Counted from the stretch's first letter, positions 26,601 through 35,097 are shown. The stretch: 64,000 bases of DNA from JACRAV01 sp964571235 (GCA_964571235.1 CAZNAI010000003.1:558001-622000); one strand, 5' to 3'. The notes: generated by a model from the letters alone, not told the origin. Made by a program: numbers and translations.

Positions 26601-28244
26601 TCGAGCGCGGGCATCACTTCCTCGTTTGCCAATGGAGCGATTCGTAATAATACAGTTGTTTCAAATATTTTCGGGATAGTGTCGTCGAGCCCCGTCAATG
26701 TCTATGTAGTCAACAACATCGTCCTGGCAAATTTGAATGATGGAATTGTGAGCGGTTCTTCGACGGTCGATTTCAATGACACCTGGAACAATGGGAGAGA
26801 TTTAGTGCCGTCCAAGAGTAATATCAACGCCGATCCGAAATTCCGCGACACTCTGGCGAACGATTTTTCATTACTCATTGAATCCCCGTGTATCGATGCC
26901 GGCGATCCAAGCCCGACGTACTTTGATCCCGACGGTTCCCGCGCCGATATGGGGGCGCTCCCGCGCGATCAAACCGGCCTGGCGCGAGTGGTGGCACTCA
27001 CCCTGGAAAACGAAGTGCTGACCCGCGTCGTCTCGCAGACACCGACTTTTTCCTGGAACGCGATCTTCCCCGGTGGGATGAGCCAGCAGGCATTTGAAGT
27101 TCAGGTAGGAGGTGATCCGGACTGGGAGTATGCCGAGTATTGGGAGCCGGGGATTGTCACCTCGACAGATACAAGCGTGGCGTACAGCGGCGAATACATG
27201 CGTGATGGAATGTTGGTCTACTCGCGGGTGCGGGTATTTGATGGCACCATCTGGACTTCGTGGTACAATCTCACGTTCCATATGGACAACCGACCCGGTG
27301 TACCAGCGCTCGACTTGCCTGTCGATACGAATGTGGTGAATGTGAATAAACCGCAGTTGTCTCTTCTGGCGGGAGAAGACAAGGACGGCGACCCTCAGCA
27401 ACTGGTATTTGAAGTATACCGCGATTCGCTTCTGCAGAACATCAGAGTGACATCGCCACTGGTCGCTAACTCTGCGGGAATCCCGGTTGTCTGGACAGTC
27501 ACAGCGCCGCTTCTTGAGAATTTGCGGTACTGGTGGCGGGCAAGATCATTCGATGGCTACACCTATTCGATCTGGTCGTCGCCGCGGTCGTTTTGGATCA
27601 ATCAACTGTCGGAGAATCCAACCGTTCCGGTGCTCACATCGCCGATTGAACAAGCAGAGGGGCCGGAGTATGATCTTACACCGGCGTTTGTCTGGGGAGA
27701 GGGAGACGACCCCGATCCAAAAGACACCGTTCGGTACACGGTTCAGATTTCACTCAACGATACATTTACACTGGCTTTCACCTATCCCGACCTGCTGACC
27801 AAAACCTTTGTTGAAAACGACTCGCTTCCCGTTTCTATTCACTTCTGGTGGCGGGTGATGGCCACCGATCGCGAAGGCCACTCAGCAATGTCCCTGTCCG
27901 GACAATTTACCACCTATTCACCGGGCGATGTCGATCACTCCGGGTATCCTGATCTGGCGGATCTGGCGCTGATGATCGATTACCTCTATATCAGCCGCTC
28001 GCCGTTCAGTCCGCTTTGGGCGGGGGATGTCGACGGCGACTGTTCGGTGGATATTGCTGATATCACGCGACTGATCGACTATTTGTATCTCACCTACTAT
28101 CCTCTGGAAGCGGGGTGCGGAGTGTCGGCCTCGACTGGTCAGCAATTTCTTAAGAAGCTCGGCGCTGAAATAAAACGGGAGAGGGGAAAACTTCCGGCTC
28201 CCAAGGCCGTGACCAAGCCGACCGTTCTTGCGCCGACGCAATAG
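23601..28244 (+). CDS. Large secreted protein: three beta-helix modules, Fn3-like domains and C-terminal dockerin
   Basis: 1547 residues from the ATG at 23601 (GGGGAG upstream; signal peptide MRIRAILAFLLCIPALTSA). Three homologous modules start near residues 20, 388 and 813. Each opens with a RVPxxxxTIQ-like line and a GDxIxVxxGxY motif, runs through N-rich right-handed beta-helix coils (YNNTxx, IRNNTVV), and closes with SPCINAGDP and a D-rich stretch. Each is followed by an Ig/Fn3-like domain with IEVGSDxDWxTAExW. Two more Fn3-like domains follow (about 1230-1440). Residues about 1442-1510 are a dockerin pair (GDVDHSGYPDLADL; GDVDGDCSVDIADI), each with a Ca-binding loop. A basic tail ends the protein. 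The role is probably surface polysaccharide binding or lysis; no catalytic site was identified. Confidence 0.9.
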   Translation: MRIRAILAFLLCIPALTSATTRRVPADFPTIQAAVNASVSGDEIRVYSGIYVENITINDKAINVTSVSGSGLTTIRAANTSEPIVRLLGVGNQSEWSGFTLTGSNSNAILVDQFSSPIIKNCVFHHFPVEAVIVYDASPVISRNIFYQNTGISCIGIFYGTGTARIYNNTFDRNARGFYSIRGSTIAENNIVYMSRDYGIYGSYTKLDYNDVYGCNPNYSSSSAGPHDISVDPKFVDTAGHDYTLRYESPCINAGDPDPSFDDIDGTRCDMGAVYSGPPSKPVPTHLTLLPGILPMITSPTPTITWKYAGPIGTNQTQYEIEVGSDADWTTAELWSTGPVITVDSFAVYDGLPLEDGRTIHVRIRLHNEIEWGDWSEITVIAHFFPIIRVPSQYTTIQGAITVAFIGDTILVAPGTYNERIDFMGKAIWVESEAGASVTTIHSPSAGSPVVRFDKQEVRSSVLHGFKVEGAISHFGVYCSSTSPTIEYCEITGNTNGNDGAGIWINNGAPLIQYNKIYSNASGGSGGGIGGIGSGGIEVQYNEIYNNTANAGGGIGFIAPISNAKIHHNVVRHNPGSGTYAGGIYVNGSNLKIYNNTVVYNSRGITLITANSSQIFNNIVAYNTIAGIAPSSATISYNDTYSNPSGNSPGTNGISADPLFQSPSTFDYRLSVGSPCINAGDPNPAYNDPDGSIADIGAFNTIVGDIPLVIGLVARPGAGNFAFDAVPTFHWYYYDTTANPQAGYEIEIGSDSDWVTAEIWSSGQVSSADTSALYGGAPLADGGPYWLRIRVNNGVEWGGWCTFTFSVKLPGPWRVPLHSVRISDLLPYVITGDTIVLSPGTYSDNFSLSGKDLVITSDSGSSQTILQSATLNKPIAEFGAGVGRNTILERISVRGGRNAAGIQITGASPTIRDCEVTDNQGPYGGIGLSSAGPQIIRCDLHHNTSTNHGAGIGGTTSLTVEIGHNLVHNNSGTGGGGVFLSGGGGVDVHHNIIYRNIGGPSSAGITSSFANGAIRNNTVVSNIFGIVSSSPVNVYVVNNIVLANLNDGIVSGSSTVDFNDTWNNGRDLVPSKSNINADPKFRDTLANDFSLLIESPCIDAGDPSPTYFDPDGSRADMGALPRDQTGLARVVALTLENEVLTRVVSQTPTFSWNAIFPGGMSQQAFEVQVGGDPDWEYAEYWEPGIVTSTDTSVAYSGEYMRDGMLVYSRVRVFDGTIWTSWYNLTFHMDNRPGVPALDLPVDTNVVNVNKPQLSLLAGEDKDGDPQQLVFEVYRDSLLQNIRVTSPLVANSAGIPVVWTVTAPLLENLRYWWRARSFDGYTYSIWSSPRSFWINQLSENPTVPVLTSPIEQAEGPEYDLTPAFVWGEGDDPDPKDTVRYTVQISLNDTFTLAFTYPDLLTKTFVENDSLPVSIHFWWRVMATDREGHSAMSLSGQFTTYSPGDVDHSGYPDLADLALMIDYLYISRSPFSPLWAGDVDGDCSVDIADITRLIDYLYLTYYPLEAGCGVSASTGQQFLKKLGAEIKRERGKLPAPKAVTKPTVLAPTQ

Positions 28245-28375
28245 CGTGTAGCGTGTAGATCGACGTCAATTTTCGCGCAGTGCGCCGAGAAGTGCACCGC
28301 GCGTTCGGTCTTGCCGGGAAGGTCGGGCTCCGTGCAAGCCTGACTTTTGTGAATGGTGATGGCGAGTTGTCAGAA

Positions 28376-28409
28376 AGATGTCGAAACCGCAGGGGTTTCG
28401 ACCTACAAA
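28376..28409. repeat. GTCGAAAC hairpin repeat just upstream of coaX
   Basis: AGATGTCGAAACC...GGTTTCGACCTACAAA. All 34 bases are identical to the copy at 12989-13022, 15 kb away. The 223-bp gap between the dockerin gene and coaX is otherwise featureless apart from a weak GCGCAGTGCGC/GAAGTGCACCGCGCG inverted segment. Confidence 0.75.
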
Positions 28410-28467
28410 AGCTGTCACCCTCGAAGACGACAGTGGCCTACGAAGAGAAATCCCGTATATTCCCCCA

Positions 28468-29232
28468 ATGCTCATCGCGATAGACATCGGCAATACCAAT
28501 ATCAAAGTCGGCCTGTTTGCGGGCGACAAGCTCAAGGATGTTTTGCGGCTGGCGACCCGTCGCGATCTAACCGCTGACGAGCTGGGTATCGCCATTTCCG
28601 ATTGGCTGGGTCGGATGAAAGTGACTGGGGAGCAGATCGAGGACGCGATTGTAGCATCGGTGGTGCCGTCGATCAACGACGAAGTGACACAGACTTGTCA
28701 GCGGTATTTGGGGTGTGCGCCGACGTTCGTATCATCAGATCTCAAACTGCCTATCAAATTGACGGTAGATAATCCCTCGCAAGTCGGAGCGGATAGGATT
28801 GCCAACGCCGTTGCCGGGTTCGCAAAATTCGGCGGGCCGGTGATTGTGGTCGACTTTGGAACCGCGACCAAATTTGAAGTCGTCGATGCCACCGGAGTTT
28901 ATTTGGGTGGCGTCATCGCGCCGGGGATTGAGACCTCGATGGCTGAGTTGGCGCGACGAGCGGCCAAGCTCTTTGAAGTCAAGATTGAGCCGCCAGCGAA
29001 AGTCATCGGGAAGAACACGATTGACGCCATGAAATCCGGGGCATTTTGGGGGACGATCGGGCAGGTCGACTTTTTGATCGATCAAATCTTGGCCGAGGCT
29101 GGGTGGTCAAAAGCAACAGTTGTCGCGACCGGCGGGCTGGTGACCGGACTCGAGCAACACTCCCGGCATATTAAGCTGATCGAGCCGAATCTCACTCTTT
29201 TTGGTTTGCGGATAATATCACAATCTCAGTGA
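28468..29232 (+). CDS. coaX: Type III pantothenate kinase
   Basis: 254 residues from the ATG at 28468, where MLIAIDIGNTNIKVGLF is the ASKHA phosphate-1 motif (DxGNTxxxxG) expected at the extreme N-terminus. The open frame extends 30 codons further up only because it translates a hairpin repeat. GADRIANAVAGF is the pantothenate/nucleotide motif. VVDFGTATKFEVVDATGVYLGGVIAPG holds the phosphate-2 region. ATGGLVTGL is the adenosine motif. It phosphorylates pantothenate, the first step of CoA synthesis, using K+ and ATP. The gene stands alone, ahead of the groESL promoter. Confidence 0.94.
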   Translation: MLIAIDIGNTNIKVGLFAGDKLKDVLRLATRRDLTADELGIAISDWLGRMKVTGEQIEDAIVASVVPSINDEVTQTCQRYLGCAPTFVSSDLKLPIKLTVDNPSQVGADRIANAVAGFAKFGGPVIVVDFGTATKFEVVDATGVYLGGVIAPGIETSMAELARRAAKLFEVKIEPPAKVIGKNTIDAMKSGAFWGTIGQVDFLIDQILAEAGWSKATVVATGGLVTGLEQHSRHIKLIEPNLTLFGLRIISQSQ

Positions 29233-29349
29233 CATCGAGTGCTCGCGGTAGTCCCGTAAGTGATTGCATGTAAGATAGTTAAGCTAAGTTTTGGGGCGAC
29301 TTGTTGCGCGACTACCGGACGCTCATTTCCTCCAATTTTCTGAAACCTC

Positions 29350-29412
29350 TTGACAAAATCGGCGTTAAATAGCTACAATTGGTTATTAGCACTCGTTTAA
29401 TATGAGTGCTAA
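29350..29412 (+). promoter_or_regulatory. groESL promoter with CIRCE operator
   Basis: TTGACA (29350-29355), 18-base spacer and TACAAT (29374-29379) make a sigma-70 promoter. Just downstream a perfect CIRCE element, TTAGCACTC - 9 bases - GAGTGCTAA (29386-29412), is the operator of the HrcA heat-shock repressor. It overlaps the expected transcription start, which fits repression in the absence of stress. hrcA itself is not in the window. Confidence 0.93.
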
Positions 29413-29464
29413 CAGCTTGTTGAACTAACAGCCATGAGAGCTTTAACTTTTGTAGGAGGTTTGT

Positions 29465-29755
29465 ATGATCGTTAAGCCGCTTGCTGATCGAGTAGTCGTG
29501 AAGCCGCTTGAAGAAGTTGAAACGAAGAAGGGCGGGATTATCATTCCCGACACCGCGAAGGAAAAGCCGATGGAAGGCGAAGTTGTCGAGGTCGGCCCGG
29601 GTCGCTTTGAAGAAGGAAAGCGGATCGCGCTGGAAGTGAAGAAGGGCGACCGGATATTGTACGGCAAGTACTCCGGAACCGAAGTTTCGATTTCGGGCGA
29701 AGAATATCTGATCATGCGCGAATCGGACATTTTCGCGATTGTCCAGCGGAGCTAG
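29465..29755 (+). CDS. groES: Co-chaperonin GroES (Cpn10)
   Basis: 96 residues, full length. The N-terminal IVKPLADRVVVKPLEEVE, the mobile loop with KKGGIIIPDTAKEKPMEG (GroEL-binding GGIIIP), and C-terminal EYLIMRESDIFAIV are all canonical. It caps the GroEL folding chamber in the cytoplasm. It is preceded by an excellent AGGAGG ribosome site and by the CIRCE-controlled promoter. The 182-bp gap to groEL is unusually long and is filled with three hairpin repeats. Confidence 0.98.
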   Translation: MIVKPLADRVVVKPLEEVETKKGGIIIPDTAKEKPMEGEVVEVGPGRFEEGKRIALEVKKGDRILYGKYSGTEVSISGEEYLIMRESDIFAIVQRS

Positions 29756-29769
29756 CGTGAATCAGTGCG

Positions 29770-29879
29770 TCAGGTCTCGGAAGCTTAAGACCTGATGCAA
29801 CGAGGCGACGGGTCGAGCGTAGTCGAGACCCGATTAGCCGAAGGCAAAGAGACCCTTCGACAAGCTCAGGGTGAAGTCC
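29770..29879. repeat. Three hairpin repeats between groES and groEL
   Basis: TCAGGTCT-10 bases-AGACCTGA (29770-29795), GGGTCGAGCGTAGTCGAGACCC read as GGGTCGAG/CGTA/GTCGAGACCC (about 29810-29831), and GACCCTTCGACAAGCTCAGG plus GTGAAGTC (29851-29878). They sit inside a co-transcribed chaperonin operon. Confidence 0.8.
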
Positions 29880-29937
29880 TCGTTGGCATATGAGGACTCC
29901 GATGAAGAGTAGAAAACATGTAGAGGAGATTATCGAT

Positions 29938-31566
29938 ATGGCTAAATTGATTGATTACGAATCCAGCGCCCGCGCCAAACTCAAAATTGGCGTCGACAAG
30001 CTGGCTGATGCGGTAAAAGTCACGCTCGGCCCGCGCGGTCGCAATGTGGCAATCGAGAAAAAGTTCGGCTCACCGACCATTACCAAAGACGGTGTCACGG
30101 TCGCCAAGGAAATCGAGCTGGAAGATCATTTTGAAAATATCGGCGCACAGATGGTGAAGGAAGTTGCCTCCAAGACCTCCGACGTGGCCGGCGACGGCAC
30201 CACCACCGCGACCATTATCGCCCAGGCGATTTTCCGCGAAGGACTCAAGTCGGTTACAGCCGGATACAATCCGATGTCGATCAAGCGCGGTATTGACCTG
30301 GCGGTATTGACCGTGTCCGAAGAGATCAAGAAGATGTCCAAGCCGGTTTCCGGCCGGACCGAGATCTCGCATGTCGGCACCATTTCCGCCAACAACGACC
30401 GTGTCATCGGCGACCTTATCGCCGAGGCGATGGAAAAAGTCGGCAAAGATGGCGTGATCACTGTCGAAGAATCCAAGTCGGCTGAGACCAAACTCGAAGT
30501 TGTCGAAGGCATGCAGTTCGACCGCGGGTATGTGTCACCGTACTTTGTGACCGATCCCGACGCGATGGAAGCTGTACTCGATGACTGCCTGATTCTTATC
30601 CACGACAAGAAAGTCGCGGGAATGAAGGACCTTCTGCCGGTGCTGGAAAAGGCCGCGCAGTCGGGTCGTCCGCTGTTGATCATTGCTGAAGATTGCGAAG
30701 GCGAAGCGCTGGCCACACTGGTGGTGAACAAGCTTCGTGGCACGCTCAAAGTTGCGGCCGTTAAGGCCCCGGGCTTTGGCGACCGTCGCAAGGCGATGCT
30801 CGAAGATATTGCCATTCTGACCGGCGGCAAAGTTATCAGCGAAGAGCTGGGCTTTAAGCTTGAGAACGCGGTGATTGGCGATCTTGGTCGCGCCAAGAAA
30901 GTCACGATCGACAAAGACAACACGACGATCGTTGAAGGCAACGGCGACAAGGCGGCGATCAAGGCCCGTATCGGCCAGATCCGCAAGCAGGTCGAAGACA
31001 CCACTTCTGACTACGACCGTGAGAAACTGCAGGAACGTTTGGCCAAGCTGGCCGGCGGTGTGGCGGTGATAAATGTCGGCGCCGCGACCGAAACCGAAAT
31101 GAAAGAAAAGAAAGCCCGCGTGGAAGATGCTCTGCATGCGACCCGTGCGGCGGTTGAAGAAGGTATCGTGCCGGGTGGCGGCGTGGCTCTGCTCCGCACC
31201 ATCAAGGCGCTGGATAACCTCAAGACCGACGAAGAGGCGATGGTAGGCGTGAAGATTGTTCGTCGCGCTATCGAAGAGCCGATTCGCCAGATTTCGTTCA
31301 ATGCCGGCGTGGAAGGTTCCATCGTCATCAACAAGGTGTACGCGGAGACCGGATCGTTTGGCTACAACGCCCTGACGAACGTCTACGAAGACCTGATGAA
31401 GGCGGGCGTGATCGATCCGACGAAAGTCTGTCGCACCGCGCTTGAAAACGCGGCCTCGATTGCCGGACTTCTTCTGACGACTGAGGCAGTGATTGCCGAC
31501 AAGCCGGAAGACAAGAAGGCTCTGCCCCCGATGCCCGGTGGCGGCGGCATGGGAGATATGTACTAG
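29938..31566 (+). CDS. groEL: Chaperonin GroEL (Cpn60)
   Basis: 542 residues from the ATG at 29938 (AGAGGAG upstream), though an in-frame ATG at 29890 exists. Canonical segments are VKVTLGPRGRNV, GDGTTTATIIAQAI (ATPase), AVKAPGFGDRRKAMLEDIA, GGVAVINVGAATETEMKEKKARVEDALHAT (quoted in parts as GGVAVINVGAATE and KKARVEDALHAT), and a short C-terminal GGGMGDMY tail. It forms the double-ring folding machine with GroES. Its transcript runs from the CIRCE promoter through three intervening hairpins. It ends at a strong terminator at 31653-31687. Confidence 0.98.
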   Translation: MAKLIDYESSARAKLKIGVDKLADAVKVTLGPRGRNVAIEKKFGSPTITKDGVTVAKEIELEDHFENIGAQMVKEVASKTSDVAGDGTTTATIIAQAIFREGLKSVTAGYNPMSIKRGIDLAVLTVSEEIKKMSKPVSGRTEISHVGTISANNDRVIGDLIAEAMEKVGKDGVITVEESKSAETKLEVVEGMQFDRGYVSPYFVTDPDAMEAVLDDCLILIHDKKVAGMKDLLPVLEKAAQSGRPLLIIAEDCEGEALATLVVNKLRGTLKVAAVKAPGFGDRRKAMLEDIAILTGGKVISEELGFKLENAVIGDLGRAKKVTIDKDNTTIVEGNGDKAAIKARIGQIRKQVEDTTSDYDREKLQERLAKLAGGVAVINVGAATETEMKEKKARVEDALHATRAAVEEGIVPGGGVALLRTIKALDNLKTDEEAMVGVKIVRRAIEEPIRQISFNAGVEGSIVINKVYAETGSFGYNALTNVYEDLMKAGVIDPTKVCRTALENAASIAGLLLTTEAVIADKPEDKKALPPMPGGGGMGDMY

Positions 31567-31652
31567 GCCAGTACGACTGGTGCATCCGGTACGACCGGCG
31601 CGTGGGCGCTTCGCGGCTAATTGCCGAGATTGCGCTGTTGAATAGAAAAAGT

Positions 31653-31687
31653 GCCGTCAGGTGCCCTCACCTGACGGCCTTTTGTTT
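31653..31687 (+). terminator. groESL terminator, built from a hairpin repeat
   Basis: An 11-base perfect stem GCCGTCAGGTG / CACCTGACGGC with a 4-base loop, then CTTTTGTTT. The stem belongs to the GGTCAGG repeat family found elsewhere (13501, 35286, 60470), so here the repeat is the terminator. Upstream (31567-31600) two small palindromes, CCAGTACGACTGG and CCGGTACGACCGG, sit 5 bases apart. Confidence 0.8.
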
Positions 31688-31740
31688 GTAGGTTGGGACC
31701 TTCACGGTCCTGACAATCACTGTCAAATGTTGCGTGTCAG

Positions 31741-33015
31741 CTACAGAGATGGGACAGTCTTGTGAACGCAGGTCGCTTCCGGCATCAACTCAGTATACAG
31801 CACGATCAGAACAAGCAGATTGGCGACGAACAGAAGCGCCACTGAACCGTATCCGACAAAAGTCCCCAGCAAATGAAAGAAGAAGATGGTCGAAAAGACT
31901 ATCGAGATCACGATCAGTGCCATCAAAGTACTTCGTCGATTCGGTGCAGTTTGATCCGTGCTGTCAGTCGATCCTTTTGTCCTCAGACGCCAGAGCAGAA
32001 GCGCTTGGGTGAAGGGGAGGAAAACAAAGTCGGTCTCCCAGGAAGTCTTCAATACAAACGGCACCGTCAGAAAGACGATCTGAAAACTCCACAGGCTGGC
32101 CTGAGGCAGGCGTGCCCGCTGGATTAGATAGATGAGTCCCAGATTGGCCACGGCGACCGAGTAGGAAATCAGGGTGAACAGCCAAACAGCGGCTGAAGTT
32201 TGCGCATCCGCCAAACCAGTCAGACGACAGAGGACGTTAGGCAGGTACTGTGAGTGAGGATTGACACGTACCCAGTCGGAATTGCGGAAGGCGTCGAAGT
32301 TGCCACTGTAGAATTGAATGGTCACGTCGAATCCCAATGCCATTGCCGGAACGAAGATGAGGACAGCCGCCCCCGCGGCTATACTGTACGACAACCAACG
32401 CCGGTCACTGCTTACAGCGATCGGTACAATAAACAAGAGAGGATAGAATTTGAAACTCGCGGCAAAGGCCAGCAATACAGCCGCTACCACACGATGCCCT
32501 CGCTCGATTGATACGAGCACTCCCCAAAGCGCCACGGTCGTAATCACTCCCACCGAACCTACTTTGACATTGAGCCAAACGGGATAGGATGCGGCCGCAA
32601 GGGCAACAAAAAGAAGCTGAATCGGAAGCGATGCCGATGGCACGAGTTGACGGAAACTCAACAGCAGAAGCGCGACAGACAGTGCCTGCACAACGCCCCA
32701 AAAAACAAGAGCGTTGTCGAGTCCAAGTGGCGTAAAGGCACTGAAGAAGAGGGCGGCGAAGGGAGAATAAATAAAGCAGCCGACCGGCTGTCCTGCGTCA
32801 AATACGACTTCCCCCATGGGAAAGAAACAGTTGGTGAAGTCGCAGAACACCTCTGCGCAAAATGTCAGCAGGCTTACGAGAGACGACCAAGCAAGCAGGT
32901 AGTAAGTCGAAGCAAGTGCGACAATGACAATTGCCCCCGCATAGTACCGAACAACACGAGAACGCCAATGCACTCTTGCGGTACCCGCTAATGGCTCAGG
33001 CGGATATGATGGCAT
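31741..33015 (-). CDS. Multi-pass membrane glycosyltransferase-like protein (GT87/DUF2029 type)
   Basis: 424 residues from the ATG at 33015 (MPSYPPEPLAG); a GTG at 33069 would add 18. About ten transmembrane helices are visible. The segment GCFIYSPFAALFFSAFTPLG, with an acidic FCDFTNCFF loop before it, resembles the polyprenol-phosphate-dependent mannosyltransferases of family GT87 (Y-PP motif with a preceding Asp in the first periplasmic loop). AFAASFKFYPLLFIVPIAV matches the conserved K-x-x-P-L-L line of that family. The acceptor is unknown. It lies 87 bp downstream of the next minus-strand gene, also a polytopic protein. Assignment is by motif only. Confidence 0.7.
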   Translation of the reverse strand: MPSYPPEPLAGTARVHWRSRVVRYYAGAIVIVALASTYYLLAWSSLVSLLTFCAEVFCDFTNCFFPMGEVVFDAGQPVGCFIYSPFAALFFSAFTPLGLDNALVFWGVVQALSVALLLLSFRQLVPSASLPIQLLFVALAAASYPVWLNVKVGSVGVITTVALWGVLVSIERGHRVVAAVLLAFAASFKFYPLLFIVPIAVSSDRRWLSYSIAAGAAVLIFVPAMALGFDVTIQFYSGNFDAFRNSDWVRVNPHSQYLPNVLCRLTGLADAQTSAAVWLFTLISYSVAVANLGLIYLIQRARLPQASLWSFQIVFLTVPFVLKTSWETDFVFLPFTQALLLWRLRTKGSTDSTDQTAPNRRSTLMALIVISIVFSTIFFFHLLGTFVGYGSVALLFVANLLVLIVLYTELMPEATCVHKTVPSL

Positions 33016-33102
33016 AGTGGATATAAGTGTAGGCGATTCGGTGCTTGGAGTCAATGGGAGAGGGGGCACGGACCCCTATCGCCCAATGAACGCTCACGTG
33101 AA

Positions 33103-35097
33103 CTATCGTATCAGGTATGAGTAATATTGCTTGATCCCCTGATAGTCCGAGCGGGATTTGCCGGACATAAGATATGCCTCATAATGTAGCCGCGCCGAGT
33201 GTAAGTCGTTGCGTCGAATATCTATAATCATGGAAATGAGATGCCCGCCGGGGGAGTTGGGATCGGAGGCAAACAACGTATCAGCAACTGCCAGCGCTTC
33301 GGGGTACCGTTCCAATTGCAGGTACGCCAAGGCCATACCCTCTCGAACAAAACTCCTCGCAGGAGGCAAAGAGTTGGCTATTGTGAAAACCGAAAGTGCG
33401 CTATCGAAATCGCCCAATGAAATCAGCAGTTGGCCGTATTCGTTGTAGACGACATTGTTGTACGGATTGTAGGCGATGGCCTTTCTATAGAAGTAGCCGG
33501 CAGAATCTGTCTGTCCCCTTTTACCAAATGTATTTGCGAGAATCTGAAGAAAGTCAGGCTGTGCGGAATCCTTCGCGACAAGACGACGCGCGATGTTGTG
33601 GGCTCCCTCGATGTCTTTTCGTTCGAGGCGGGCATACGCTTCGGCCAGGAGTTTGTAATCGGGAAACTGTTCGCCCATCGCTCTTGAGACTTCTTTTGCT
33701 TTTGAAGTGTCGCCTTTGAGATTGTAGTAGTTCGACAAAACAACCCAGCCGCTTCTGGTTCGCTCATTAAGTAAAGAGAAAAACCGAGCTTCGGCGGGGG
33801 AGGTCAAAGTGCAGGTTGCGACAAAAAGAGCCGAGATTGCAATGGCAGAAACAGAAATGGATGTGACAGTCCTGGAGGAAATGTCGCGGAATCTATCGTT
33901 AATCATTGGCAGAGCAAGGAGCAGAGGACCGATAAGGCCGAAAGCCATGACATCCCAGTCTCGCGCCATGGTAATTGCCGCACCGTACCAAAGGCAAAAA
34001 ACCAAAGATCCCGTAGCCAAAAACATGAACACGATTTCCTGCACTCTTGGCCGACGAAAAGAAAACCACTGAATGTTCACCAGATGCGATGCAAAAATCG
34101 GGCAGACAATTAGAGCAAGGTTGAAGAGGTCGGCAAGGTGAATCCAGCTGAACACAATGTAAGTGGGTGCGATCGGCCGTCCAGAAAACAACGGTAAGAG
34201 CATGATCGTTGTCTCGGGGCTCCGGAGGACGATCCAGAGCCCAACCGTTCCGAGTATTGTCAGTAGAGCGATACTGATTGTGACTGCTCTTGCCAGATTC
34301 CTCGAGACGGCATGATAAACGAGTAGGAAGACCAGCGGAGGCGAAAGTACGATCATCTGAATATGCATAAGCGTGCCGAGAGCGAGTGTCGCGCCAGACA
34401 AGACAAGCCATCTGACAGAGTTGATTCCACGATAGATCGCAAACGCGAAGGCTAAAGCGAGCGGCCACACAGGGGGATAAAACTCCGCGTATCCAAAGAA
34501 CATCAGCAGAATGCCGGATCCCCAGAGCAGTACCAACCCGAAGAACCTGGCACGGGAGTGCGTGACGACTTCCTTAATCAACGAAAACGAAATCGCGACA
34601 TACGCAATTCCGGAGAAGATCGAAATGACTTGAAAGCCCAACGACGCCGTTGACTGCGTATATCCGCCGAGCGACATTTGGATTAGTCGAAGTAGCCAGA
34701 TTCCGCCCTGCTCGGCCCACTTTGAAATATATTGTCCGCCGCTCCCGAAAATGGCCAGCCAGGTATACCCGTCGCCGAGCAATTGAACCTGGGTTCGGAA
34801 GACGATAAACAAAGTTGCGAAGACTGTGATCACGATCACCCTCGGCCAAAGGCCTCGTTCGAAGAGCCAGTCGGAAATCGAATCAATTGTGCGGTCGAGG
34901 CGGGGAGTTGGGTCGCGCAGAAATGCCAGCGAAGTTACGACAGCGACTGTCACCCAGTACACAATCCACCAACCACTCGGCAGAAACGCCAGGTGGTTGA
35001 TCCCCCACATGCTGGTCCACTTGAAATACGACGCCGCGCCAAAGAGCGCGAGCGTGGCGTAGAGCATTACCCAGGGCCAGGGGATTTTGCGGAGCAT
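33103..35097 (-). CDS. Polytopic membrane protein with C-terminal TPR repeats
   Basis: 664 residues. About twelve hydrophobic helices fill residues 1-440, in the pattern of GT-C glycosyltransferases, including a first-loop FRTQVQLLGDGYTWL with an acidic Asp and a long amphipathic loop after it. The C-terminal 200 residues carry tetratricopeptide repeats (VYNEYGQLLISLGDFDSALS, GMALAYLQLERYPEALAVAD, GYFYRKAIAYNPYN). This helix-plus-TPR design is known for O-mannosyl or oligosaccharyl-type enzymes, but I cannot see a diagnostic catalytic motif. It is probably in an operon with the GT87-like gene downstream. Upstream it is bordered by a repeat block. Confidence 0.7.
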   Translation of the reverse strand: MLRKIPWPWVMLYATLALFGAASYFKWTSMWGINHLAFLPSGWWIVYWVTVAVVTSLAFLRDPTPRLDRTIDSISDWLFERGLWPRVIVITVFATLFIVFRTQVQLLGDGYTWLAIFGSGGQYISKWAEQGGIWLLRLIQMSLGGYTQSTASLGFQVISIFSGIAYVAISFSLIKEVVTHSRARFFGLVLLWGSGILLMFFGYAEFYPPVWPLALAFAFAIYRGINSVRWLVLSGATLALGTLMHIQMIVLSPPLVFLLVYHAVSRNLARAVTISIALLTILGTVGLWIVLRSPETTIMLLPLFSGRPIAPTYIVFSWIHLADLFNLALIVCPIFASHLVNIQWFSFRRPRVQEIVFMFLATGSLVFCLWYGAAITMARDWDVMAFGLIGPLLLALPMINDRFRDISSRTVTSISVSAIAISALFVATCTLTSPAEARFFSLLNERTRSGWVVLSNYYNLKGDTSKAKEVSRAMGEQFPDYKLLAEAYARLERKDIEGAHNIARRLVAKDSAQPDFLQILANTFGKRGQTDSAGYFYRKAIAYNPYNNVVYNEYGQLLISLGDFDSALSVFTIANSLPPARSFVREGMALAYLQLERYPEALAVADTLFASDPNSPGGHLISMIIDIRRNDLHSARLHYEAYLMSGKSRSDYQGIKQYYSYLIR

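Noticed and set aside
28378..28467. N-terminal extension of coaX by 30 codons
   Set aside because: These codons translate the GTCGAAAC repeat; the kinase N-terminal motif begins at the ATG at 28468.
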